Shown here piece after piece: positions 51,697 to 61,093 of a stretch of 64,000 bases of DNA; the stretch's first letter is position 1, and each line of letters opens with the position of its first letter. The position numbers and the translations under genes are program-made. A model generated the notes under the pieces. The model saw nothing but the letters and a program-made list of their open reading frames with translations. It did no database searches and was not told the origin of the DNA. The stretch spans positions 1 to 64,000 of the forward strand of contig SIBR01000007.1 in the NCBI GenBank assembly GCA_009695065.1, read 5' to 3'. The stretch comes from Opitutus sp. (GTDB lineage Bacteria > Verrucomicrobiota > Verrucomicrobiae > Opitutales > Opitutaceae).

Positions 51697-52278
51697 TCAT
51701 TTCAACCGCGTGCAGGCGCGGTGGCGGGGGCAGCTGACCAGGTGGTCGTTGACCATGCCGGTGGCCTGCATGAAGGCGTAACAGATGGTGGTGCCGACGA
51801 ACTTGAAGCTGCGGTCGAGGAGATCCTTTGACAGCGCGTCGCTCTCAGGGGTGCGGGCGGGGACGTCCTTTAACGTGCGACGCCGGTTGACGATCGGGCG
51901 GCCGCCGGCGAATGGCCAAAGGTAGCGGTCGAAATTTCCGAACTCCTTTCGCACGGCGAGGAAGGCCTTCGCATTTTGCACGGTGGCGGCGATTTTCAGG
52001 CGGTTGCGGACGATCCCGGCGTCGGCCAGCAGCGCCGTCACTTTGCGGGCGCCGTAGCGGGCGATTTTCTCCGCATCGAACTGGTCGAAGGCGCGGCGGT
52101 AGTTTTCCCGCTTGGCCAGGATCGTGTTCCAACTGAGGCCCGCCTGCGCACCCTCGAGGATGAGCAACTCAAACAGCGCGCGATCGTCGTGCAGCGGTGC
52201 GCCCCACTCGGCGTCGTGATAGGCAATGGCCAAGGGCGTGGCGGCCCAGGGGCAGCGGATAGACGTGGGTGCGCTCAT
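51697..52278 (-). CDS. tag: DNA-3-methyladenine glycosylase I
   Basis: A 193-residue Tag enzyme. The N-terminal RCPWA (Cys9) and YHDAEWG (His21, Glu24) are the zinc-snap and substrate positions; the C-terminal HLVSCPRHRAC supplies the remaining ligands. The helix-hairpin-helix core shows GLSWNTILAKRENYRRAFD, NRLKIAATVQNAKAFL and SKDLLDRSFKFVGTTICYAFMQ (two parts). It removes 3-methyladenine from alkylated DNA. Start at 52278 is preferred because the 17 residues upstream are not conserved. The C-terminus is normal in length. Confidence 0.92.
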   Translation of the reverse strand: MSAPTSIRCPWAATPLAIAYHDAEWGAPLHDDRALFELLILEGAQAGLSWNTILAKRENYRRAFDQFDAEKIARYGARKVTALLADAGIVRNRLKIAATVQNAKAFLAVRKEFGNFDRYLWPFAGGRPIVNRRRTLKDVPARTPESDALSKDLLDRSFKFVGTTICYAFMQATGMVNDHLVSCPRHRACTRLK

Positions 52279-52400
52279 GGTGGGGAAACTACGGGTGGAA
52301 TTCTGGCGGTTGGCTCGTTCGCGCCGCAAGCCGCATCCCGCGGCAATGCCGGCCCGGTGCTTGCGTGGGGCGCACCCTCAGTTGCATGGTCCGTCCCATC

Positions 52401-53099
52401 ATGACCCCCTCCCGTGCCTGGCTGCTCACCTGTTTTTTCGCCTTAGGCTCCGTGGCCGCCGCCGCGGAACCGAAATGGATTTCGCTGTTCGACGGCAAAT
52501 CCCTGAAGGGCTGGAAGCCGCTCGACGGCCGGGCGAAGTTCGAAGTGCGCGACGGCACGATCGTCGGGATCATCACCGAGGGCATGCGGCTGAATTCGTT
52601 CATCGTGACGGAGGACGACTCGTTCACGAATTTCATTTTCGAGGCCGAGTTTCGCTGCGACGCCGGCATCAACTCCGGGGTGCAGTTTCGCAGCAGTCCG
52701 CCGGACGAGAAGGTCAAGCGGGTTTACGGTTACCAGTATGAGATCGATCCGACACCGCGCGCGCTCACGGGTGGCGTGCAGGAGGAGGGCGGCTATGGCC
52801 GCCGCGGGCCCGACAACTGGCTCGCGCCCGACAAGAGCAGCGGACCGGATCTCGAGGCCTGGCAGAAAAAGCACGGCGACCAACTGAAGGTCGGGCCGTG
52901 GAACACGATGCGGATCGAGGTGCGAGGCACACGCATCAAGACTTGGCTCAACGGTCACCTGCTCGCCGATTTCGACGACAACGACGATGTGCGCATCCGG
53001 CGGGGCTTCTTCGGGCTGCAGGTGCACGCGACCCGGGACGCCAAGCTGTTTGGCCGGGAAGTCGCCTTCCGCAATTTGCGGGTGCAGCGGCTGGACTGA
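52401..53099 (+). CDS. DUF1080 3-keto-disaccharide hydrolase-like protein (copy 1 of 3)
   Basis: A 232-residue exported protein. The signal peptide (TPSRAWLLTCFFALGSVAAA) is followed by the DUF1080 jelly roll: WISLFDGKSLKGWKPLDGR, FIFEAEFRCDAGINSGVQF, YGYQYEIDPTPRALTGG and WLNGHLLADFDDND. DUF1080 domains belong to the concanavalin-like fold and include 3-keto-disaccharide hydrolases. Acidic residues in DAGINSG and YEIDPTPRA are the likely catalytic or calcium-binding ones by analogy. It is the first of three tandem paralogues, 130-140 bases apart at the chosen starts for the first pair. An ATG at 52386 is an alternative start. Confidence 0.88.
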   Translation: MTPSRAWLLTCFFALGSVAAAAEPKWISLFDGKSLKGWKPLDGRAKFEVRDGTIVGIITEGMRLNSFIVTEDDSFTNFIFEAEFRCDAGINSGVQFRSSPPDEKVKRVYGYQYEIDPTPRALTGGVQEEGGYGRRGPDNWLAPDKSSGPDLEAWQKKHGDQLKVGPWNTMRIEVRGTRIKTWLNGHLLADFDDNDDVRIRRGFFGLQVHATRDAKLFGREVAFRNLRVQRLD

Positions 53100-53231
53100 A
53101 ACCGGTTCGCGTGGTGGCCAGGGTGCCGGCCGCCGGCCGGTGAGCTTCGATTCAGACTGGTCAGTGCCGGTGCCGCCGGCTAAACGATGGCCCTTTCCAA
53201 TCCCCCTACCCTTATGCCGCTCCCTACCCGC

Positions 53232-53924
53232 ATGGTTTCCCCCCGCCTTTGGTTGCTCGCGCTGGCCCTCGCCGGCGCTTCGCTGGCTCCGGCCGCCGAC
53301 AACGGAAAATGGATCTCACTTTTCGACGGCAAGACCCTCAAGGGCTGGAAAAAGATCGATGGCACGGCGAAGGTCGAGGTGCGCGACGGCGCGATCGTCG
53401 GCATCGTGACCCAGGGCGCCGACAACACCTATATCGCCACCGAGGACGCGACGTTCGGGGATTTTATCTTCGAGTGCGAATTCCGCTGCGATGCGGGCAA
53501 CAACTCCGGCGTGATGTACCGGAGCCGTTTCGCCGACGACAAGATCAAGCACGGTTACGGCTACCAATTTGAAATCGACCCGACGCCGCGGGCACTGACC
53601 GGCGGCTTATATGACGAGGGCGGGAAGCCGCGGCGCGGTTGGGTGATGCCGGCCAAGAGCAGCGGTGAACCGCGCGACGAGTGGGCGAAAAAACACGGTG
53701 ACCGTTTCAAGCCGGGCGAATGGAACCTGATGCGGATCGAATGCCGCGGGAACCACATCCGCACGTGGCTGAACGGGCATCTGCTGACCGACTTCGTGGA
53801 AACCAACCAGGAACTCGCCATTCCGCGCGGGTTTATCGGCATGCAGGTCCATCCGCAGACGAACCCGCAGCTGTTCGGGAAGGAAGTCGCGTTTCGCAAT
53901 ATCCGCGTGCAGCGGCTGGATTAA
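53232..53924 (+). CDS. DUF1080 3-keto-disaccharide hydrolase-like protein (copy 2 of 3)
   Basis: A 230-residue exported paralogue of its neighbours. The signal peptide is VSPRLWLLALALAGASLAPAA; starts at 53187 and 53214 in the same frame are possible but add a longer N-terminus. The domain reads WISLFDGKTLKGWKKIDGT, FIFECEFRCDAGNNSGVMY, YGYQFEIDPTPRALTGGLYD and RGFIGMQVHPQTNP. Differences from copy 1 are concentrated in the loop after YEIDPTPRALTGG (here YDEGGKPRRGWVMP), which shapes the substrate pocket, so the copies may accept different sugars. Confidence 0.88.
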   Translation: MVSPRLWLLALALAGASLAPAADNGKWISLFDGKTLKGWKKIDGTAKVEVRDGAIVGIVTQGADNTYIATEDATFGDFIFECEFRCDAGNNSGVMYRSRFADDKIKHGYGYQFEIDPTPRALTGGLYDEGGKPRRGWVMPAKSSGEPRDEWAKKHGDRFKPGEWNLMRIECRGNHIRTWLNGHLLTDFVETNQELAIPRGFIGMQVHPQTNPQLFGKEVAFRNIRVQRLD

Positions 53925-53953
53925 AACGAGGCCGCCCATAACCCCCGTAATTT

Positions 53954-54649
53954 ATGTTCAACCCCAAGTTCGCCCTGCTTCGTTTCATCGCGCTCGCGCT
54001 GCTCCTCGCCGGCGTCTCCCTGGTCTCCGCCGCCGACAAGGAGAAATGGATTTCATTGTTTGACGGCAAAACCCTCAAGGGCTGGAAACAGGTCGACGGC
54101 ACCGCGAAGATCGAGGTGCGCGACGGCGCGATCATCGGGAGTGTGACCCAAGGGGCCTTGAATACCTACATCGCGACGGAGGACACTTCGTTCGGCGACT
54201 TCATCTTCGAGTGTGAATTCAAATGCGATCCGGGCATCAACTCCGGCATCCAGTTTCGCAGTCGCTTTGCCCACGACGACATCAAGCGCGCCTACGGCTA
54301 CCAGTATGAAATCGATCCGACGCCGCGGGCGCTGTCCGCCGGCATCCAAGAGGCGGGCCGGCGGGCGTGGCTCACGCCCACGGCCAACAAGGGCGAACCG
54401 CGGGATTCCTGGGTCAAGGCGCACGGCGACATCTTCAAACCCGGTGAATGGAACACCGCCCGGATCGAGGCCCGCGGCCGGCACCTGCGCACCTGGCTGA
54501 ACGGCCAGCTGATGGCGGACATCGAAGACAAGGCGGACGTCGCGATCCCGCGCGGCTTCATCGGCATGCAGATCCACCAGACGAAGGAGGCGAAGCTATT
54601 CGGGCGCGAAGCGGCTTTCCGCAACCTGCGCATCCAGCGGTTGGATTGA
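53954..54649 (+). CDS. DUF1080 3-keto-disaccharide hydrolase-like protein (copy 3 of 3)
   Basis: A 231-residue exported protein with signal peptide KFALLRFIALALLLAGVSLV. The domain contains WISLFDGKTLKGWKQVDGT, FIFECEFKCDPGINSGIQF, YGYQYEIDPTPRALSAG and RGFIGMQIHQTKEAKLFG. It is closer to copy 2 than to copy 1 in the first half (KIEVRDGAII, EDTSFGDFIFECEF). The pocket loop differs again (IQEAGRRAWLTPTAN). It starts 29 bases after copy 2 and ends ahead of a strong terminator, so the three genes probably form one transcript. Confidence 0.88.
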   Translation: MFNPKFALLRFIALALLLAGVSLVSAADKEKWISLFDGKTLKGWKQVDGTAKIEVRDGAIIGSVTQGALNTYIATEDTSFGDFIFECEFKCDPGINSGIQFRSRFAHDDIKRAYGYQYEIDPTPRALSAGIQEAGRRAWLTPTANKGEPRDSWVKAHGDIFKPGEWNTARIEARGRHLRTWLNGQLMADIEDKADVAIPRGFIGMQIHQTKEAKLFGREAAFRNLRIQRLD

Positions 54650-54734
54650 TTGACGATCGCACCTCCGGCCAGGGAGGCGGTTGATGGGCCGGCCATCCGG
54701 TCCGCGGAAAAACCCAGCCGTGCGAAGACAGAGA

Positions 54735-54775
54735 GGCGGGCGGACGGATGATCAATCCGCCCGCCCGCTCCTTTT
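54735..54775 (+). terminator. Terminator of the DUF1080 tandem cluster
   Basis: GGCGGGCGGA (54735-54744) and TCCGCCCGCC (54756-54765) form a perfect ten-pair stem with an 11-base loop, followed by CGCTCCTTTTA. It closes the plus-strand DUF1080 operon. The T-run overlaps the stop codon (54774-54776) of the convergent minus-strand gene. Confidence 0.75.
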
Positions 54776-57488
54776 ATTGAGTCTTCAGGTAGGCGGCGAT
54801 GTCCGCGACATCCTGGGCGGACAACCCGAGTTGTTCGGCGCTGAGCATGAGTGAGCGGCCGAGCGGGGCCCGGCTGCGGATGCGTGCGGCGGGAACCATT
54901 TGGGTGAGCCCGCCCATGGACTGCACGATCACGGGGTCGCCGTTGCTGTAAACAATGCCGTCGATGACCGAGCCATCGTTGAGCTTCAGCTCCGTGCCGT
55001 CGTAGCCCTGCGAGATATCCGCTGAGGGATTGATGATGGAGTTGATCACGACATCGGCTGTCTGGCCGCGGGCGAAGCCGGTCAGCGTGGGGGCGTAGTC
55101 GACGCCTTTGTCCCCGATCCGGTGACAGAGCAGGCAGGATTGTGCGAGGCCGCCACCGCGCGCGGCGTCGCCCGGCAGCCGGGCGATGTCGGCGGCCGGC
55201 GGCAGCGTGGTTGCGGCCGGGGCGGGCACGACACTGGGGGTGACAGTGACTTTCTCGGCGTCATAGAGGCCCCGGGTCTTGAGGGCCGCATCCAGGCCGT
55301 TGCCGGCCCAGCGGCTGTCCTTGTAATTGAGAATCCACCACAGCGCGTGGGTCTTGACCGCGCCGGCGCCTTTTTCCGCGAGATTGAGCAGGGCGTTGGA
55401 AGCTTCGCGCGTGGGAATAAATCCGAGGGCGGTGACGGCTCCAAGCCGGTCGGACTCGGAAAGCGTCGACGAGCCGGCGCGGGCGGCGAGAGCCGGTTCG
55501 GCGCCCGCGGGAGTCAGCCGCCAGACGAGATTGGCAAACGAGGCGGGCCATTTCTGTGCATCGGCGCCCGGGGCTGACGCGGCGAGGGCGGCGTAGATTT
55601 CCTGCTCCTTGCCGGTGCAGCCGGTGCCCCACGCTTCGAGGTAGGCGCGATCCACGCCATCGTAACCGCGGGCGAGCGTGAGCAGCAGGGCGCGCGATTC
55701 GGCGAGCGGCACATCGCGCAGGGCGAGGGCGACTTCGCGGCGAACGGCGGGCGCGGCATCGGTGGCCAGCGACTTGGCGTGATCGAGCACGCGGTGGCCG
55801 GCACGCCGCAGCGCGCGGAAGGCGGCGATCCGCAGCATCGGGTTGGCGGCGCGCAGCTGTGCCTCGGTACGCGCCACGCCCTCGGGCCCGAGTTGGGCCA
55901 GCAGGAAGACGGCCCGCGCGCGGACGTAGGGGTTGGAGTCGTTGAGCAACGCGGCGACGGCGGCGGTGGCCTTGCCGCCTTGGGCGCGCAGCTTGGTAAA
56001 GCCCAGGGCGCGCACGTTGACCGCGGGACTCTTGAGCGCGGCGATCTGGCCGGTCGTGGTGGCGAGGTCGAACTTCGGTGTCGTGAGCTTCCGGCCCTTC
56101 GGTGCGATGCGGTAGATGGCGCCCGTCGCGGTGCTGTCGCGATCCTGGTGGCCGCCGACGCGGGGATCGAACCAGTCCGCCACGTAGATGGCTCCGTCGG
56201 GGCCGACGGCGACGTCGGAGGGACGGAACCAGGTTTTTAACTCGGGCGAAAGCACGCCGCGCTGGGAGTCCATGCCGCCGAATTCCCGTTCCTTGTTGCT
56301 CGTGAGGAAATCGAAACGTTCCAGCTTGTAGCCGGCGCCCTCGGCCTTCGGGAAGTACCCGAAAATCGTATTGCGGGCGGATTCGCAGGTGAGGAGGACC
56401 CCGCGCCATTTTTCGCCGAGGGCGTCACCCTCGTAGTTTACGATGCCGGTTGGAGCGCCGTTGCCGTAGACATCGCCGACCGGAATCGTGCCGGGATCCT
56501 GCTGGCGCCACTCCGCGATCGCCGTGACCTGCCCGGGACGCTTGTCGGCCTGCCAGGTGCGGCGGCCGTCGCGGGAGAAGAAACCCGCGTTGCCGTATTC
56601 CATCAGGAAGGAGGTGCGCGCGGCCGGCGGATCGTCGTTGTCGTTCTGGAAGACGTCGCCGAACGAGCTGACCGTCTGCTCGTAGCTGTTGCGGAAATTG
56701 TAGCCGATCACCTCGACGTTGGTGCCGTCGGGGTTCATGCGCATCGCAAATCCGCCGACGTAGACGTGGCCGTCGTCACTCTTCGAGCCGGAGATATCGA
56801 GCGGCTTCCAGTTGTAGAGCGGCACGGCGCCACTGCTGCGGCCGTCGTAAATGCTGCCGACGCGAAACGCCCGACCGGAGCGGTCGGTGAAAAACGCGCC
56901 GGTGTTACCCTGATTGAAATACCATTTACCGTCGGGGCCGTACGTCACCGAGTGGAGGGAATGGTCGTGGTTGCGGCCCTGGAAACCGCTGAGGAGCACC
57001 TCGCGTTTGTCGAAGCGCGCATCGAATTTTCCGTCGCGATCGACGTCGGTGTAGACGATGAGGTCGGGGGCGTTGGAGACCACGATCTGATTGTCGATGA
57101 CGGCGATGCCGAGCGGGGCGAGGAGGCTGGGTTCCTGGATGAAGACGCTGCTCTTGTCGGCGACGCCGTCCCCGTCGGTGTCCTCGAGGATCACCACGCG
57201 GTCACCGTCGGGATCGCGGCCGGCGTGGCGGCGGTAGTTGACGCCCTCGGTGACCCAGACCCGGCCCTGGGCGTCGACGTCGAGATTGGTGGGATTGCGG
57301 AGCTGCGGCGAACGGGCCCAGACGGTGATTTCGAGATCGTCGGGCAGGGTAAACAGACTCACGGGCACGATGGGTGCGGGCGGATCGATCCCGGGAGGGA
57401 TGGGGGCTTGCGCGTGAGCGGCGGAAGCGAGCACGACGAGGCCAAAGGCAATTCGGGCGCGCAGAACGAGACGGGGGAGGGGAATCAT
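54774..57488 (-). CDS. PVC-type membrane-bound dehydrogenase / HEAT-repeat / haem-binding protein
   Basis: A 904-residue exported protein. After a signal peptide (LVLRARIAFGLVVLASAAHA) the first half is a sorbosone-dehydrogenase-like beta propeller: FTLPDDLEITVWARSPQL, PTNLDVDAQGRVWVTEGVNY, DGVADKSSVFIQEPS and NHDHSLHSVTYGPDGKWYF. HEAT repeats follow (about residues 530-760). The C-terminal domain is a cytochrome c of the haem-binding family with CLLCH in SCLLCHRIGDKG, then the typical INPSADISQGYDGTELKL. Such proteins are abundant in PVC bacteria and are thought to oxidise sugars with electrons passing to the attached haem. It lies 137 bases downstream of the PEP carboxykinase gene. Confidence 0.85.
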   Translation of the reverse strand: MIPLPRLVLRARIAFGLVVLASAAHAQAPIPPGIDPPAPIVPVSLFTLPDDLEITVWARSPQLRNPTNLDVDAQGRVWVTEGVNYRRHAGRDPDGDRVVILEDTDGDGVADKSSVFIQEPSLLAPLGIAVIDNQIVVSNAPDLIVYTDVDRDGKFDARFDKREVLLSGFQGRNHDHSLHSVTYGPDGKWYFNQGNTGAFFTDRSGRAFRVGSIYDGRSSGAVPLYNWKPLDISGSKSDDGHVYVGGFAMRMNPDGTNVEVIGYNFRNSYEQTVSSFGDVFQNDNDDPPAARTSFLMEYGNAGFFSRDGRRTWQADKRPGQVTAIAEWRQQDPGTIPVGDVYGNGAPTGIVNYEGDALGEKWRGVLLTCESARNTIFGYFPKAEGAGYKLERFDFLTSNKEREFGGMDSQRGVLSPELKTWFRPSDVAVGPDGAIYVADWFDPRVGGHQDRDSTATGAIYRIAPKGRKLTTPKFDLATTTGQIAALKSPAVNVRALGFTKLRAQGGKATAAVAALLNDSNPYVRARAVFLLAQLGPEGVARTEAQLRAANPMLRIAAFRALRRAGHRVLDHAKSLATDAAPAVRREVALALRDVPLAESRALLLTLARGYDGVDRAYLEAWGTGCTGKEQEIYAALAASAPGADAQKWPASFANLVWRLTPAGAEPALAARAGSSTLSESDRLGAVTALGFIPTREASNALLNLAEKGAGAVKTHALWWILNYKDSRWAGNGLDAALKTRGLYDAEKVTVTPSVVPAPAATTLPPAADIARLPGDAARGGGLAQSCLLCHRIGDKGVDYAPTLTGFARGQTADVVINSIINPSADISQGYDGTELKLNDGSVIDGIVYSNGDPVIVQSMGGLTQMVPAARIRSRAPLGRSLMLSAEQLGLSAQDVADIAAYLKTQ

Positions 57489-57625
57489 TGGCTTGAAAAA
57501 GGAGATTCCCCGCGGGTGTGGCAATCGCGTGTTTTTAGGGAGAACGGCACGGCGATGGCGCTCCCGGCCGGCCGTTACCCAGATGGGTTGGCCTGTCGGA
57601 ACCAGCACTAACGGGCACAGCCGGC

Positions 57626-60600
57626 CTACCCGACAAACGAAGGTTCGACCCCGAGCGTGCCAGTCAGCCCGGCGATGTAATCAGGATGCCGCGCGGCCGT
57701 TGCCGCGGCATGGGTGAAGGCGAGCCGGTCCCGGAGCCCGAGTTGTTCCGTCACATCGGCATAGTTGTCGCGGGCGAGCAGCTTTTCGAGGTAGCGCGTC
57801 TGGTTGGCCCAGTGGCGGGCGTCGCGCCGCTGTTGCGCCTCGAGTCGGGCGCGATACCAGTCGCTCGCCAGCAGGTGTTCGCGGGTAAAGAGCGCGCGGA
57901 ATGCCGGGGCATCGGCCGCGTGGCCCTGCCACGTGCCGTCCCGCATCAGATGGAGCAACGCCTGGAGCGGCGGCAGGGCGTGGTCGATCGAGCCATCGGC
58001 GAAGTAGCAACCGGCCGCCGTCCGCATCGCCTCGACGATGTTCGCCATGCCTTCGGCGAAGACGCCGGTGTCCTGCGTCTCGGGGCGCAGGTGCTGCTCG
58101 TCGAAGACCGTGCTCGGGTTGCTCAATACGCGCCCGCAGTAGGTTTGGACGAAACGGGCGGTGATGCGCCAGCCGAGCCGGCTGGCCAGCACCGGTTCGC
58201 CGGTGTGTTGCCAGTCGGCGCAGCGTTCGAGATAACCGTGATCGATGAGATAGCGCGGCGTGCGCTCCTCCGGCGTCATGCGGGCCCAGATTTCGGGGAC
58301 AAGCAGGCTGATGTCGTGGTCGACGCGGTAACGAGGGCCGAGCCAGCCCGCGGCCGACGAGAAAACCGCGAGGTCGGTGAGCACATACGACACGAAGGCC
58401 GCGTTCAGGTCGTAAATGGGAGGCAGGGCATTGAACGGTCCCTTGGTGAGCGCGCCCTCGGACCCCGCGCCGGTGGTCGACGGCGACTTGCCCGTCAGGC
58501 TCGCGATGAAATCCATGAAGGCTTCCGGCAACTCCTGGTAATGGATGGGGCCGTAGACGCAAAGGGGACGAACGCCGGGTTCGGGTGGGTTGAGGCGGCG
58601 CCCGGCGAGCACGGCACCCACGGGAAACTGCACCGGCGAGCCGGCGGGCAGGCGGCGGTACAGTCGCGCCCCCAGGTGGGCGAGATAGGTGGAGCGGGGA
58701 TCCTCGAGATCGGGCCGCTTCTGCAGGTAACGCGGATTTTTCGAGGGCTTGCCGTCGACGAGCCGCGGGTGCGCCGGCGAGGCAAGATAGTCGGGCCGGG
58801 TGGCGGTGGCGAATTTCTGGAACATCGCGCGCACGGGTTCGGTGAAGGTGTCGAAGCCGATCGCATCCTCCACGATGGTTTGCGCCGCCGCCCGGTTGAG
58901 CGGCTCGTAGTTGGAAAAGAAATTTCCTTCCTGGGAAAAATCCCGTTCGGTGCGCTTGTCGTAACCGCGGATGATCGCGTCGTCGGGCCGCTGGAAAAGC
59001 GCGTACTCGCAGTTGTGGACGAATTTCAGGGCGAGGGTGTCGCCGGTGGCGGCGGGCAGCCCGGCCACCGCGCGGCGCGGCGCAACGACCGAGGCGGTGA
59101 TGTCGTCCTCGACCTGGATTTTGACCGCGGGGAAAAAATCCTTGCGCAGGCTGAAGGTCCGCCAACCACCGTCTGGCGTGAAGCCGACGCGCAGGTAGTG
59201 GGTGAGTACTTTCTGCCGGTGATATTTCACCTCGTTGCCGGGGCGCCCGTTGATGGTATCGACCGAAAAATGCCGGCGCCAGTCGTCGCCCCACTCGGGT
59301 TTGTAGTAGCGCTTGATCAGGAGCACGAGATCCCGGACGTAGTGGGGGATGGTATCGAGCCACGCGTTATACGCGTCGGTGTAATCGGAACTGCGGCTCA
59401 ACAATTTCACTACGGAGCCGAGCGAGCGCTCGGGGCTGAGCAGCGGCCGGCCACGCGGGCGGTTGCGCGCCGGATCGCGGAAACGCTCGCCGTATTCGCG
59501 GCGCAGGATCGAGTCGACGAAATCGAAATCGGCCGGCAGATCGCTGACGAAGTTGGGCCCGATGAAGATGGCATCGGCGATCGACTTCGAGATTTCGGAT
59601 TTGCCGCCGCCGGAAACGGTGCACGGCTTGTGGCAGAGCAGACCCTCGGCTGTCGTGCCGCGGAGTCGCCAGCGGCGGCCCTCGTCCGGCTTGACCATTT
59701 CGATCTTGTAGCCGGACGGCAGCACGTAGGTCTGGCCCGGCAGCAGTTTGATGGCGTGCAACGGGGCGGTGCGGTCACGTCTCTTGCCGCCATCGGTCCT
59801 CTTGCCGGCCGGCCAGGAGACCGTTTGCGCGCGGAGATCGAAATAGGCATCCTGCGGCACGTAGCAGATGTCGGGGTGGCGGCGGTCGCGGGCCCAGCCC
59901 TCCGGCTGGGTTTCCGCGCGGTCGCCGAGCACCGCCAGCGCTTCCTCGAAGGTGTGGTCGACGGTGGCGATGTGCTGGCTCAGCTGGAAATCCTCGCCGA
60001 GATCGTAGCTCGGAAAAACGATGGCGCCCCCCGCGTGCTCTTCCTCGCACTGGCCGAGGAGATTCGCGGCAAAGCTGATCTGGGCCTTCACCTCTTTTTT
60101 GCAGTAGCCGAAATAATTGTCGGCGATGAGCGTGACGATCGCGCCGCCGGGATCGCGGGCGGTGAGCTTGAAGGCGGCGCCGTCGTTGTAGAGTTCGTCG
60201 GGTTGCTTCCAGCACATGCCGTCGCGGCGCTCGCGGGGCGTGGCCTCCGCCCAGCGCGGGAGCCCGAGTTCCCATTTGGTCAGCCGGGTCAGATGGGTCG
60301 CGAGAATGCCGCAACCGGTGTGGCCGGTCCAGTGCTCGGGATCGAGGGCCGCGTCGTTTTCCGGCAAGTGCGGATCGCCGGCATTGCCGAAGATGCGTTC
60401 GACGAAATCGAGGTTGGCGACAAGGGCGCCGGGGACGAAGAAGCGGGTCTCCATCGCGCGCTGCGCGGTGAAACCCGGCACGGCGGGGCACACGACGGGC
60501 CGCAGGTGGAGCGAGACGAAACACCCGGCGGGCGCGGCGGCCGTGGCGGTGAACGGCAGCCGGAGCAGGTCGGCGGGCGGATGGAAGGCGTGGTGCAGCA

Positions 60601-61093
60601 ACCGCCCGAAGACGGCGGGTGGCACGGCCTTCTTGTCGTCGGGCACGGGCAGGCCGAGCGCGGCGACATGAAAGATGCCCTGCGTGGTGCGCCGGTCGCT
60701 GCGCGGGTTGTGCAACACGCCCTGACGCACGCGGTAGGACGAGAGAATGTCGCTCCGGTGGCAGTCGGCATCGGGTGGGAGCGAGAGCAATCGCGCGAGG
60801 CCGACGCGGTCGAGCACGAGCGTGGTGGCGGGCACGCGGGGGATATCGGCCTGACCGTCGAACTGTTGATCGATGAAATTCTGGATCCGTTGGTCGACCG
60901 GGCAGAGATGGCGCGCCAGGGCGCGGTCTTTTTCGCGGCTGAGGGCGAGGAAGTGATCGACCAGCGGCGCGAGTCCGTCCGCCTGCGGCGCGGCGACCCC
61001 GGGCTGGCGGATTTCACGCAGCTTAAGGTTGAGGTAGGCGATGAGCTGTCCGTCGGAATCGCCGGGTAAATCCGCGAGGGAGGAATTGGCCAT
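57626..61093 (-). CDS. PPi-type phosphoenolpyruvate carboxykinase
   Basis: An 1155-residue protein, far larger than ATP- or GTP-type PEPCK. I identify it by memory of the pyrophosphate-dependent enzyme described from Propionibacterium and Entamoeba. Shared blocks include VLHNPRSDRRTTQGIFHVA, PVVCPAVPGF, ETRFFVPGALVANLDFVE, LPENDAALDPEHWTGHTGC, the P-loop-like SGGGKSEISKS (494-504) and LTGKSPSTTGAGSEGALTKG. It would interconvert PEP plus CO2 and phosphate with oxaloacetate plus pyrophosphate in the cytosol. ATG at 61093 is chosen because residues upstream are non-homologous. No ATP-type PEPCK or pyruvate carboxylase is in the window. Identification by pattern only. Confidence 0.82.
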   Translation of the reverse strand: MANSSLADLPGDSDGQLIAYLNLKLREIRQPGVAAPQADGLAPLVDHFLALSREKDRALARHLCPVDQRIQNFIDQQFDGQADIPRVPATTLVLDRVGLARLLSLPPDADCHRSDILSSYRVRQGVLHNPRSDRRTTQGIFHVAALGLPVPDDKKAVPPAVFGRLLHHAFHPPADLLRLPFTATAAAPAGCFVSLHLRPVVCPAVPGFTAQRAMETRFFVPGALVANLDFVERIFGNAGDPHLPENDAALDPEHWTGHTGCGILATHLTRLTKWELGLPRWAEATPRERRDGMCWKQPDELYNDGAAFKLTARDPGGAIVTLIADNYFGYCKKEVKAQISFAANLLGQCEEEHAGGAIVFPSYDLGEDFQLSQHIATVDHTFEEALAVLGDRAETQPEGWARDRRHPDICYVPQDAYFDLRAQTVSWPAGKRTDGGKRRDRTAPLHAIKLLPGQTYVLPSGYKIEMVKPDEGRRWRLRGTTAEGLLCHKPCTVSGGGKSEISKSIADAIFIGPNFVSDLPADFDFVDSILRREYGERFRDPARNRPRGRPLLSPERSLGSVVKLLSRSSDYTDAYNAWLDTIPHYVRDLVLLIKRYYKPEWGDDWRRHFSVDTINGRPGNEVKYHRQKVLTHYLRVGFTPDGGWRTFSLRKDFFPAVKIQVEDDITASVVAPRRAVAGLPAATGDTLALKFVHNCEYALFQRPDDAIIRGYDKRTERDFSQEGNFFSNYEPLNRAAAQTIVEDAIGFDTFTEPVRAMFQKFATATRPDYLASPAHPRLVDGKPSKNPRYLQKRPDLEDPRSTYLAHLGARLYRRLPAGSPVQFPVGAVLAGRRLNPPEPGVRPLCVYGPIHYQELPEAFMDFIASLTGKSPSTTGAGSEGALTKGPFNALPPIYDLNAAFVSYVLTDLAVFSSAAGWLGPRYRVDHDISLLVPEIWARMTPEERTPRYLIDHGYLERCADWQHTGEPVLASRLGWRITARFVQTYCGRVLSNPSTVFDEQHLRPETQDTGVFAEGMANIVEAMRTAAGCYFADGSIDHALPPLQALLHLMRDGTWQGHAADAPAFRALFTREHLLASDWYRARLEAQQRRDARHWANQTRYLEKLLARDNYADVTEQLGLRDRLAFTHAAATAARHPDYIAGLTGTLGVEPSFVG

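Noticed and set aside
57686..61069. A 1127-codon open frame on the plus strand opposite the PEP carboxykinase
   Set aside because: Composition (Val/Gly/Arg/Glu-rich, no motifs) is that of a shadow frame; the opposite strand encodes a recognisable enzyme throughout.
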